A stretch of DNA of 64,000 bases from Chloroflexota bacterium. GTDB taxonomy: Bacteria; Chloroflexota; UBA6077; JACCZL01. The notes below the pieces were generated by a model that did no database searches, was not told the origin of the DNA, and saw nothing but the letters and a program-made list of their open reading frames with translations. The stretch is taken from contig JAUJPG010000013.1 of assembly GCA_030447245.1 (NCBI GenBank), positions 1-64,000 of the forward strand, written 5' to 3'. A program made the translations under genes and the position numbers. Within the stretch, counting starts at the first letter, position 1. Every line of letters begins with the position of its first letter. Shown here piece after piece: positions 55,854 through 64,000 of this stretch.

Positions 55854-57959
55854 CTACGATCCGGGCTCGACCGTCATCGTTCGCAGCGTGACCGCTTCCG
55901 TCTCGCCGGACGTCGAGTTGACGACGGTGAGGCTTCCGCGCTGGCGGGGGTCTGAGACGCGGACCACGAGCCGATACTCGCCCGGTGGGGTGCGGGGCGG
56001 AACGGTCAGACGGTGGACTTCGCCAAGGCGACCCGAAGCGTCCGGCCCGTCCGCTCCAAGCGGCCGCTCGTCCTGAACGGCGACGCGGCCGTCCGGGGCC
56101 AGAAGCTGAACGGCCGCCCGCTCGTCACCCTCGGCGGTGCGGTCCCAGCGCAGGAGCATCTGAATCTCCTCGCCGACCCGCGCAACGCCGCTGCCGGGCG
56201 CGGTCAGGTAGTCGACGAGCGTTGCCCGCCCGCCGAAATCAGCGCCGACACTCGCCCCGAGTGGATGGTGCGGGCCACGATAGACCCGGGCATACTCAAT
56301 CCCGTTGATCGCGACGACCAGTTCAGGTCTGCCCGCGTCCAGGAACGGCGTCAGCGCCTCGCGCTCGGCGCCCCGCTGGAGCGTGTTGACGTACGGCACG
56401 ACGTAGTCGGCCAGCCGAGCGCGCTCCAGGGGCAGCGCGCTGCCCTCCAGGTGGGCCTGGAGGACCCGGTGGTACGAGGTTGCCACGGTTGGCAGGCCGA
56501 GTGCGCGTGGTTGCGCGTTCAGGTAGTCGGCCACTTCTGCCAGACCCTCGCCCCAGCCGACCAGGATCACCCGCTGAGCGGTAGCCCCGCCTCCGAGCAG
56601 GGGGTTGTAATACGCTAACGCGTGCGGGTGGACGGCGAGCAGTGGTCCAGCCTGGAGGCTGACGACGGCGACCAGGGCGGTGGCCGTGAGCGCGAGGCTC
56701 GCGCCTCCAGAACCGAACGGCCGGAAGCGCATCGTCGACCGCCACGCCGTCCACAATCCCAGCCCCGCGACCAGCCCGAGCAGCGGGAACACGGGCAGCA
56801 GATAGCGGTCGAACTTCTTGGGCGCCAGGCTCATCATCAGACCGAAGCCGAGACAGTACAGGCCGAGCGTCAGCACCGTCCGGCGCTGTGCAGCCGGGAG
56901 CCGACGCCAACCCACGGCTGCGAAGACCAGCCCGGCCAACGTGAGCGGCGCCAGACGGAACAGCAATGCCAGCGGATAGAAGGCCGGCCCAGGATCTTCC
57001 AGCACCTGGCCGAAGAAGAAGTTGTCGTGGTCGCCCCCGCCGACCCGCTCGGTGAACTGCGCCATCTTGAGCAACGTGCCGATTGGGTCGACCCGGAATG
57101 CCGGCCAGAGCGCCAGACAGACGACCAGCGCGACCAGCCCCCAGACCAGGCCGGCCGCCACAACGTTGAGGCCGCGGGCTCCGGGCGCGCCCGCGCGGCG
57201 GCCCGCGAGCAGCTGGGAGAGCGCCAGGAGCGGGACGAACCCAAGGACGAAGACCGACGGCGCTTTGGTCAGAAACGCCAGCCCGGCCGCCACGCCCGCC
57301 AGGATGGCGTAGCCCCACCCGCCGCCGCCCTGCCAGAAGACGAGCGCCGCGAGCAGGCAAACGGCCGTGTAGGTGGCCAGCATCGAGTCCAGGTGGACCA
57401 CGCGGGCGTGGGCAACCAGGAACGGCTCGAGCGCCAGCAGCAGTCCGCCGACGAGCGCCGGTCCCGCCCCGAGCAGCCGCCAGCCAAGCAGGGTGATCAG
57501 TGCCACGCCGGCCGCGGCCAGGATCGCAAACGGCCGGCGCGCGGCGAGCAGGGCGTCCAGGTAGCCGTCGCGGCGGGTGACGTCGGTCCGCCCCTCGCGG
57601 AACGAGAAGGCACGCGCCCGCTCCGGCCCCATCCCCAGCAGCGCTGTCCACATCGTGGTCACGCCGGGGTGGCCGATGATGAAGGTATCCTCGTCGTCAC
57701 GATGGTCGACGAGGGCTCCGAAATCGGCCGCCCGCTGAACCCAGCGCGATTCGTCGATCGTCACGTACGCGTCCAGATCTGCCAGCCGCGGCACGAGGGC
57801 CACGAAGAAGAGCACCAGGGCGACGGCGAGCCCGCGGCATGCCGCCAGGAGTCTGCCTCGGTGGCGCACGGAGGAGAACGCGGGCTCATCGCGGGGGCGG
57901 ATCGTGTGGGCTTCGCGGGGTGCACGTGCCCTGGTGGGTACAACCCCCGCCGAGGTCAT
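55854..57959 (-). CDS. GT39-like membrane glycosyltransferase with C-terminal beta-sandwich
   Basis: 701 residues from an ATG at 57959 overlapping the upstream stop by 4 nt. The outer loop reads YVTIDESRWVQRAADFGALV with Asp-Glu, followed by FIIGHPGVTTMWTALLGMGP. About 12 helices; the array-specific motifs KKFDRYLLPVFP and YYNPLLGGG...RVILVGWGEGL are present. The last 130 residues form an extracytoplasmic beta-sandwich (EEIQMLLRWDRTAEGDERAA; PPGEYRLVVRVSD) of a type that may bind glycan. Stop and next start are adjacent. Confidence 0.88.
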   Translation of the reverse strand: MTSAGVVPTRARAPREAHTIRPRDEPAFSSVRHRGRLLAACRGLAVALVLFFVALVPRLADLDAYVTIDESRWVQRAADFGALVDHRDDEDTFIIGHPGVTTMWTALLGMGPERARAFSFREGRTDVTRRDGYLDALLAARRPFAILAAAGVALITLLGWRLLGAGPALVGGLLLALEPFLVAHARVVHLDSMLATYTAVCLLAALVFWQGGGGWGYAILAGVAAGLAFLTKAPSVFVLGFVPLLALSQLLAGRRAGAPGARGLNVVAAGLVWGLVALVVCLALWPAFRVDPIGTLLKMAQFTERVGGGDHDNFFFGQVLEDPGPAFYPLALLFRLAPLTLAGLVFAAVGWRRLPAAQRRTVLTLGLYCLGFGLMMSLAPKKFDRYLLPVFPLLGLVAGLGLWTAWRSTMRFRPFGSGGASLALTATALVAVVSLQAGPLLAVHPHALAYYNPLLGGGATAQRVILVGWGEGLAEVADYLNAQPRALGLPTVATSYHRVLQAHLEGSALPLERARLADYVVPYVNTLQRGAEREALTPFLDAGRPELVVAINGIEYARVYRGPHHPLGASVGADFGGRATLVDYLTAPGSGVARVGEEIQMLLRWDRTAEGDERAAVQLLAPDGRVAVQDERPLGADGPDASGRLGEVHRLTVPPRTPPGEYRLVVRVSDPRQRGSLTVVNSTSGETEAVTLRTMTVEPGS

Positions 57960-59647
57960 GGCTGGTCTCCCCGCCGCGGTCCTTCGTGGACGCGCGCGTA
58001 CTCGATGCCGTTGATCCAGACCGAGTGGACTGGTGGGTTGGCGGCGAAGTAACGCTCCAGTGCGCCGCCCCAGCGCTGCATCTGAATCCGACGGCCGTAG
58101 GTCACGATGTAGTCGGCGTCGCTCGGGACGCCCTCGCGCAACGGCTCGCCGTCGCCCGGGATCATCGGCGCCAGGATGTCGAAGGAGTGGGCGGCGACTC
58201 GCGCCTCAGCCGCGGCCGGCTGCGCCGCGATCCACGCCGCCGCCTGGTCCAGTCCTTCGCCGTTGCCGACCATGACGGTCCGCGCCGCGACCGGCCCGCC
58301 TCCGAGCAGCGGGTTGTAGTAGGCCAGCGGGTATGGCTGCACCGAGAGTAGCGGCCACGCCATAAGCGCCAGGAGGCTTGCCAGCAGCGCACCGCGCGTC
58401 ACCGGTCGAGTCTGCCGTCTGAGCGCCAGCGACCAACCGAGTGCCGCGAGCGCGACGAGGGTCGGGAAGATCGGAAGCAAGTAACGGTCGAACTTCTTTG
58501 GCCCGAGGGTCATCATCAGCGCGAAGCCGAACGCAAACAGCGTCAGCCAGCCGGCCCGAGCGCCCGCGGCGCGAGGCAGGCGCCGAGTGGACACGACCAG
58601 CGCGATGAGCCCGAGCGTGACGAACGGGCTCAGGCGGAACAGCGTGGCGATCGGGTAATAGAGCGGCCCGGGATCAGCGCCGACCTGGCCGAAGAAGAAG
58701 CTGCCTACCTCGTCGGGCTGCCCGCCGGTCTCGCGGGTGAAAGCCGCCATGCGCCCGAGCACTTCGACCGGCCCGAGCGCCCAGACGGCCGGCCACAGGG
58801 CGACGAAGGTCAGGGCGGTGGCGAGCAGCCACAGGAGCAGGTCCGCACTGAGCGCTCTGGGGAGTTGGGACGTGTGGGCGTCTACACGAAGCTTCAGGGT
58901 GCTGACGGCCAACACCGCCGGCACGAACCCGACCAGGAACAGGGCCGGCGTCTTGGAGAGCAGCGCCAGCCCCGCCGCGACGCCGGAAAGGAGCACGAAG
59001 CCGCGGCCGCCACCGGCCGTGCCGCGGACCAGCGCAGCCAGCACCGACAGCGTTACAAAGGTCGTGAGCAGCCCGTCGACGTGGACGAGCTGACCGTTGG
59101 CGACCAGGAACGGCTCCAGTGCCAGCCCCGCACCAGCCAGCAGTGCCGCCTCGCGGCCGAACAGGCGCCAGAGCAGGAGCGCCGCGGCCAGCGCACCGAG
59201 CGCCGCCACCACCGCGAAGCCGATCCGTGCCTGGGCGAGCCCATCCAGGTAGGCGGGAACCTGGCCGACGACGCGCAGGTTGTGGACCCGATCGGCGAAG
59301 CGGATCGCTCCCGTGGGGCCCTGGCTGAGCATCGCCGTCCACATCGTCGTCACGCCGGGATGGCCGTTTTGATAGGTCCGCCCCAGCTGACCATTCGCCA
59401 GCCCCCAGGTGAAGCCTCCCGCGCGCCGCATCCAGCTATCCTCGTCCGAGGTCGGGAACAGACCACGACCAGCCAGCCGTGGCGTCAGGGCCAGGGCAAA
59501 GATCACCAGCCCCGCCAGAACCACCAGCCATCGACGCTCGGTAGCCGACGACTCATGGCCCGACCGGACGACCGCGCGCTCGGACGCATCCTGCTGATCG
59601 GCGTCGGTGGCCGGTCGTCGGTGGTCCGCCGCGATCGCGTGGCTCAC
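57956..59647 (-). CDS. GT39-like membrane glycosyltransferase
   Basis: 563 residues from an ATG at 59647 (4-nt overlap with the upstream gene) to a stop overlapping the next start. The first outer loop is FPTSDEDSWMRRAGGFTWGL with Asp-Glu, then QNGHPGVTTMWTAMLSQGP. KKFDRYLLPIFPTLVALAAL and YYNPLLGGGPVAARTVMVGN match its neighbours. It has no C-terminal beta-sandwich and ends shortly after the conserved VWINGIEYARVHEGP. It is closest to the next gene upstream (59644-61404), so the two look like a tandem duplication. Confidence 0.88.
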   Translation of the reverse strand: MSHAIAADHRRPATDADQQDASERAVVRSGHESSATERRWLVVLAGLVIFALALTPRLAGRGLFPTSDEDSWMRRAGGFTWGLANGQLGRTYQNGHPGVTTMWTAMLSQGPTGAIRFADRVHNLRVVGQVPAYLDGLAQARIGFAVVAALGALAAALLLWRLFGREAALLAGAGLALEPFLVANGQLVHVDGLLTTFVTLSVLAALVRGTAGGGRGFVLLSGVAAGLALLSKTPALFLVGFVPAVLAVSTLKLRVDAHTSQLPRALSADLLLWLLATALTFVALWPAVWALGPVEVLGRMAAFTRETGGQPDEVGSFFFGQVGADPGPLYYPIATLFRLSPFVTLGLIALVVSTRRLPRAAGARAGWLTLFAFGFALMMTLGPKKFDRYLLPIFPTLVALAALGWSLALRRQTRPVTRGALLASLLALMAWPLLSVQPYPLAYYNPLLGGGPVAARTVMVGNGEGLDQAAAWIAAQPAAAEARVAAHSFDILAPMIPGDGEPLREGVPSDADYIVTYGRRIQMQRWGGALERYFAANPPVHSVWINGIEYARVHEGPRRGDQP

Positions 59648-61404
59648 CGGTTCGCCAGCGTCGCCTGCGCGGCCAGGTGCGGACCTCGGTAGACCCGGGC
59701 GTACTCGATGCCGCCGATCCGAACGCTCAGCTCTGGCTCGGGACGATCGAGGTACTCGGCCAGCACGCGCGGGCTGTGCCCGATCTGCATTCCGAAGCGG
59801 TACAGCACTACGTAGTCGGCCCGGCTCGGCACACGGTCGCGGAGCGGCTCGCCGGAGCTAACGATCAGCGGCTGGAGGATGTCGAACGAGTGCGAGACCA
59901 CCCACAGATTTTCGGCGTTCGGCCGCTCGTTCAGCCAGCGCGCCACCTGGTCCAGCCCTTCGCCGTTGCCGACCATGATGGTCCGCTGCGCCGATGCCCC
60001 GCCGCCGAGCAGCGGGCTGTAGTACGACAGAAAGTACGGGTAGCTCGACGCGGCCGGCCAGAGCGCCACCAGCACCGCGACCAGGACGCCACCCACAACC
60101 GCTAAGTGAGCACGCGGTGCGCCCCCCTCCCAGGGCGGGCTTACCGTGCGCACGACGCCTGCGCCCGAGGCGATCCGTTCCAGGCCGGCCGCGAGCCCGA
60201 GCGCCGCCAGGACGCCGAGCGCCGGGAAGATTGGCAGCAGATAACGGTCGAACTTCTTGGCGCCGAACGTCATCATCACCAGAAAGCCGAGGGTGTAGCC
60301 CAGGAGCGTCAGGATCGCCGGACGGCGTTCGGGCGGCATGCGCCGCCAGAAGACCCCGAGCAGCAGCAGTCCTAACAGCGTAGCGGGGGCCAGCCGAAAC
60401 AGGACCGCCACCGGGTAGTACAGTGGACCTGGATCGCCACGCGGCTCGCCCCAGAAGAAGGTGCCGGCCTCGTGCGGCTGCCCGCCGGTCTCGCGCGTGA
60501 ACTGGGCCACGCGCCCGAGCACCTCGGTCGGCCCGAGCACCCAGACGCTGGGCCACAGCGCGACGAAGGTGACGACGAGTGCGAGCAGCCAGACCAGCAG
60601 GTCCCCGGTGCGCGTCCTGATGTTCTGGGGAGGCCACACCCGGCTCCGGGAAGCGAGGTTGCCCGCGCGATGCTTCAGCGTGCCGGCAACCAACACCGCC
60701 GGCACGAACGGCACTAGGAACAAGGCCGGGCTTTTGGACAGCAGCGCCAGCCCGGCCAGCACGCCGGAGAACACGAGCCAGCGGCGCCCACCGTCTGGCG
60801 TCCGCGCCACCAACGCCGCCAGGACCGAGGCGATCATGCAGCCACTGAGCAGCGCGTCCATGTGGACCAGCTGCGAGATCGCCAGGTAGAACGGCTCCAG
60901 CCCGACCAGCACGCCGGCCGCCAAACCCACGGCTGGCCCGAAGAGTCGCCAGCTCAACGCGGCGATCACCGCCACCAGCGCGGCCGTCGCGAGTGCAAAA
61001 CCGAGGCGGGCGTCGACCAGCGCCTCCCAGAACCCGGCCACCCGCCCGACCAGCCGCTGATTGTGGACGCGGTCGGCATACTGGACCATCCGCTCCGGGC
61101 CGAGCGTCAACATCGCCACCCACATCGTCGTTACGCCGGGGTGGCCGTTCTGGTACGTCCGGCCGAGCTGGCCGTTGAGCAGCCCGTAGGTGAAGCCCCC
61201 GGCCCGTCGCATCCAGTTGTCCTCGTCGGCCGTGATCGCCACGTCCCGGGCCACCAGCCGCGCGCCGAGCGCCAGCGCGAACACGAGGCAGAGACCTAAC
61301 CCCCCCAACCACTTCCCGACAGGCAAGGAGGAGTAGCTCGCCCTCCCCGACAGGGAAGGGCGCTGGGGGGCTACACCAATCGTCGCAGCGTCACTCAGCG
61401 TCAA
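59644..61404 (-). CDS. GT39-like membrane glycosyltransferase
   Basis: 586 residues from an ATG at 61404, 14 nt inside the upstream gene. The outer loop AITADEDNWMRRAGGFTYGL, QNGHPGVTTMWVAMLTLGP, KKFDRYLLPIFPALGVLAAL and YYSPLLGGGASAQRTIMVGN are nearly the same as in the 57956 gene, as is the end VRIGGIEYARVYRGP. Helix count is about 12. Close similarity with conserved order of motifs shows paralogy within the array. Different donors or acceptors could explain why several copies are kept. Confidence 0.88.
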   Translation of the reverse strand: MTLSDAATIGVAPQRPSLSGRASYSSLPVGKWLGGLGLCLVFALALGARLVARDVAITADEDNWMRRAGGFTYGLLNGQLGRTYQNGHPGVTTMWVAMLTLGPERMVQYADRVHNQRLVGRVAGFWEALVDARLGFALATAALVAVIAALSWRLFGPAVGLAAGVLVGLEPFYLAISQLVHMDALLSGCMIASVLAALVARTPDGGRRWLVFSGVLAGLALLSKSPALFLVPFVPAVLVAGTLKHRAGNLASRSRVWPPQNIRTRTGDLLVWLLALVVTFVALWPSVWVLGPTEVLGRVAQFTRETGGQPHEAGTFFWGEPRGDPGPLYYPVAVLFRLAPATLLGLLLLGVFWRRMPPERRPAILTLLGYTLGFLVMMTFGAKKFDRYLLPIFPALGVLAALGLAAGLERIASGAGVVRTVSPPWEGGAPRAHLAVVGGVLVAVLVALWPAASSYPYFLSYYSPLLGGGASAQRTIMVGNGEGLDQVARWLNERPNAENLWVVSHSFDILQPLIVSSGEPLRDRVPSRADYVVLYRFGMQIGHSPRVLAEYLDRPEPELSVRIGGIEYARVYRGPHLAAQATLANR

Positions 61405-63552
61405 CGGTGTCGACGACCACCTGGCCGGGAGCGCGCCGCGACTCCCGGCCGAGTCGCTCTGGCCAGCTCGTGATCGGGAGCCACTCGCCGTTCGGGCGCC
61501 GCAGGCCGACGATCAGGCTGTACTCGTTCGGGGTATCCGGCAGCTCGAGGCGGTGCGACTCGATCCCAATCTCGCTCGGGCGCATCGCCGACGTCGGCCC
61601 ATCGGCACCGGTCACCGGCGCGACGTGCTCGGCGATCCTGGCCCCTCGTCGATCGACCAGCTCGACCACGGCCGTCAAGTCCTCCTCGATTGGTCGGGTG
61701 AGCTGCCATCGGAGCGTCAGCTCGACGGTATCGCCGGGATTGACGCTGTCCGACTTCAAATACCGGCGCTCGTCTGACTTGAGGAACGAGCGGTCAAGGC
61801 GGATCGCACCGCCGAACACGGTGCCGGCGGCGTTACGGCGCGGCGGTGGCGGGACCGGGAAGAGGCGCGCGTAGCGAATGCCGTTGATCGTGACCTGGAC
61901 CTCGCTCCGCCGCCCCCGCGTGACGGTTCGCAGCCGATTCGCCAGGTCCCGCTGCTCGGCGTTGACGTACAGCACGACGTAGTCAGCCTGGGCCGCGTCG
62001 TACTGCTTGTCCGAGAGCACCGACCCCTTGAACTGGGCGCTGATGACTCGCGGGTAGAAGCCGGCCACAGTCAAACGCTCGGCGTTCGGCTTGGCGTTCA
62101 AGTAGCTCGTGATGATGTCCAGACCCTCCCCCCAGCCGACGACGAACGCCTTCTGGGCAGCCGCCCCACCGCCAAGCAACGGGTTGTAGTAGGCCAGGTA
62201 GTAGGGGTAGACCAGCGCCGCCGGTACGATCTGCGCGACGCCCACGACCAGCAGCGCGGCGGGCAAGACCCGCCCGCCGAGGCCGTGCGGCAGCCGTCGC
62301 AACAGGAGCCACAGCCCGACCGCCGCCAGGATCTCGACGGCCGGGACGATCGGCAGCAGGTAGCGGTCGAACTTCTTCGGCGCCAGGCACATCATCCCGA
62401 CGAACAACACACCGTACAGGACGATCAGGCCGATCCGCGGTAGCCAGTCATTGGGGACCCGCCGCCCGATCGGCAGCATACCGACGACCAGCAGCGCCAG
62501 CCCGAGGATCGTCACGGGCGTCAGCCGAAAGGCAAGCGCGACCAGGTAGTACAACGGTCCTGGATCGCCGACCGGTCGACCGAGGAAGAAGTTTTCGTGA
62601 TCCGAGCCTCCGACCGCCTCGGTGTAGTCCACCATCTGACGCAACGTCCCGACCGGGTCGGCCCGGAACGAAGGCCAGAGCAGCATCGCCGTGACGAGCG
62701 CGAGCAGTCCCCAGGCCAGGCCATCGACGAGCAGCCGAAGGATTCGCTTCCTGGAGGAGCCTTCGGCCTGCGCGGTCCGGGAAGGCCAACGCCCAGAGAG
62801 CAACGCGGAGATGGCGACGATCGGCACGAACATCGGCAGAAACGCCGAGGGCGCCTTGCTCAGGAATGCCAGGCCGGCCGCTACGCCCGAGAGCGCCAGG
62901 TAGCCGCGGCCGCCGCCAGCCCAGAAGTAGACGAGCGCCGCCAGCAGAGAGACCGTCATCCAGGTTGTCACGTTGCTGTCGACGTGCGCGACGACCGAGT
63001 GGGCCAGGAAGAACGGTTCCAGGCCGAGCAGCACTCCGGCCAGCAGGCCCGGCCCGGCGCCGAACAGCCGCCAGGTCAGCAACGCGATCCCGACCACGGC
63101 GAGCGCGGTCATCACCGCGAACGGCTGCCGCGCCAGCCGCAGCGTCTCCAGGTAGTTCGGGGCCTTCTCCAGGCCATCCGGGCGCACGTACTCGACCAGC
63201 CCAAGCGCCCGCTCCGGGCCCATCCCGACGAGCGAGTGCCACATAGTCATCACGCCCGGGTGGCCACTCTGGTAGGTCCCGGCCGAGTCACCTCTACCAG
63301 CGCCCGCGTGAACAGGGCTGTCCGCCCCATCCAGTTGCCTTCGTCGGTCGTCAGGTAGCCGCCGGTGTTGATGATCCGCGGATACAGGCTCACGAGGAAC
63401 AGGGCAAGGCCGGGCTGCGGCGACGAGCACGCGACTCCTGGTCCGATCGGCGTTACGAGCGCGGGCGCCAGGCCGGACCGCCGCCCGCGGCGGGGAGGAC
63501 CGGATTCGGCGACGGGCACGGCGTGGACGCGCTCGGCGGATGACAGCGTCAT
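61391..63552 (-). CDS. GT39-like membrane glycosyltransferase with C-terminal beta-sandwich (one frame break)
   Basis: The true start is an ATG at 63552 overlapping the upstream stop (ATGA). It gives LALFLVSLYPRIINTGGYLT and TTDEGNWMGRTALFTRALV, the catalytic outer loop. Near 63290 one missing base shifts the frame, and the rest (GTYQSGHPGVMTMWHSLVGM onward) continues in the frame that stops at 61391. KKFDRYLLPIVPAVEILAAV and YYNPLLGGGAAAQKAFVVGW follow. The last 150 residues form an extracytoplasmic beta-sandwich (DTVELTLRWQLTRPIEEDL; PNEYSLIVGLRRPNGEW). The second frame is also open to 63610, but that N-terminus is Arg-rich and not homologous. Confidence 0.85.
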
Positions 63553-64000
63553 CGGCTGGCCTCGCGGAGCCCGCTCGGCCCGGACGGGGTGTTGGCTCCG
63601 CGCTGCCCACCGCTCGCGCGCATCTTCCAGACCTCGACTCGGGTGTAATGGACGTGGCGGATCTGGGCCACCAGATCGGCGTTGTCCTCCATGAAGCGCG
63701 GCGTGCTGCGGGTCACGTCGTACTTCGCTTTGACGTCCAGGATGACGTACTCCGGGTCGATCTGACGCAGGAACTCGGGCCAGGAGACGTTGCGCTCGCG
63801 GCGGATGCGCTCCCAGACGTAGAAGTCGACATACTCCAGGTAATACGGCGGACGGGCCAGGCCGATCCAGTACACCGGCGGCGCCACGACGACCGAGCCC
63901 GGCGGGATCTGGGCCTGGAGCTGTGCAGACAAGGCCCCGTAGTCGCGCTCGCGGAAGTCGGAGGCCGCCTCGACGATGTCGCGGAAATTGTCCTCGAACC
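63549..64000 (-). CDS. C-terminal part of a GT39-like protein, cut by window edge
   Basis: The frame is open from the window edge to a stop at 63549, about 150 residues. It reads NFRDIVEAASDFRERDYGAL, IPPGSVVVAPPVYWIGLARP, IDPEYVILDVKAKYDVTRST, and IRHVHYTRVEVWKMRASGG. This is the extracytoplasmic tail found after the last helix of GT-C proteins. A TTG at 63932 should not be taken as the start, since homologous residues continue upstream of it. The 4-nt overlap with the next gene puts it at the head of the visible array. Confidence 0.7.
   Translation of the reverse strand, partial: FEDNFRDIVEAASDFRERDYGALSAQLQAQIPPGSVVVAPPVYWIGLARPPYYLEYVDFYVWERIRRERNVSWPEFLRQIDPEYVILDVKAKYDVTRSTPRFMEDNADLVAQIRHVHYTRVEVWKMRASGGQRGANTPSGPSGLREASR

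Noticed and set aside
56622..58052. A 476-codon plus-strand open frame opposite the GT39 array
   Set aside because: Gln/Arg/Glu-rich shadow of a well-supported minus-strand membrane protein; no ribosome binding site or recognisable domain.

Overview
The window is very GC-rich DNA with dense gene packing, many GTG/TTG starts and strong GGAGG-type ribosome binding sites. Its content is multiple ABC sugar importers, sulfatase-superfamily enzymes, luciferase-like flavin oxidoreductases, an SCO1664-like kinase-fold protein, PRC-barrel/DUF2382 and long runs of GT-C membrane glycosyltransferases. This is most consistent with a Chloroflexota (Thermomicrobia/Sphaerobacter-like) chromosome or metagenome contig. 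That assignment is inference; no rRNA or tRNA gene was found to anchor it.

Layout: 0-3.3 kb, two overlapping minus-strand GT-C-like membrane proteins. 3.9-5.5 kb, a secreted glycoside hydrolase whose SH3 tail is frameshifted by a 35-bp tandem duplication. 5.9-7.6 kb, an ABM-type monooxygenase fold and a secreted ScyD-like beta-propeller. 8.0-12.2 kb, two paralogous [luciferase-like oxidoreductase + alpha/beta hydrolase] modules facing each other. 12.7-14.7 kb, insertion sequence debris. 14.8-20 kb, a glycan-import cluster (GH43-like protein, two permeases, binding protein, decayed sulfatase). 20-24.7 kb, a minus-strand sulfatase preceded by two decayed Gfo/Idh/MocA dehydrogenases. 24.8-31 kb, a 3-hydroxyisobutyrate-dehydrogenase-type enzyme, a second sugar ABC system and a sulfatase. 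31.2-36.7 kb, sucC, sucD, MidA-type methyltransferase, adenylate cyclase and zinc alcohol dehydrogenase, all broken by clustered small indels. 37-49.3 kb, housekeeping and accessory genes (PRC-barrel protein, gamma-glutamyltransferase, a FolP-FolK fusion, flavoprotein disulfide reductase, MoaA, a 2-hydroxyacid dehydrogenase, SCO1664-like protein, enoyl-CoA hydratase). 49.6-54.0 kb, a tight sat-phosphodiesterase-cysC-phosphohydrolase operon. 54-64 kb, a minus-strand array of six GT39-like genes with overlapping or abutting ends.

Two themes recur. The first is uptake and breakdown of probably sulfated or otherwise decorated glycans (two ATPase-less ABC importers next to sulfatases, a glycosidase and sugar dehydrogenases). 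The second is envelope glycan synthesis plus PAPS formation (the GT39 array converging on a sat/cysC operon that also holds two alkaline-phosphatase-superfamily enzymes with threonine, not cysteine, at the nucleophile position). The interleaved PAPS/phosphohydrolase operon beside the GT39 array is the best candidate here for an undescribed system.

Caution: many genes show frame breaks explained by one missing base, concentrated in 31.2-36.7 kb. These look more like consensus errors or very recent damage than old decay. The fragments at 19.3-20.0 kb and 22.5-24.7 kb have lost larger pieces and look like real pseudogenes.
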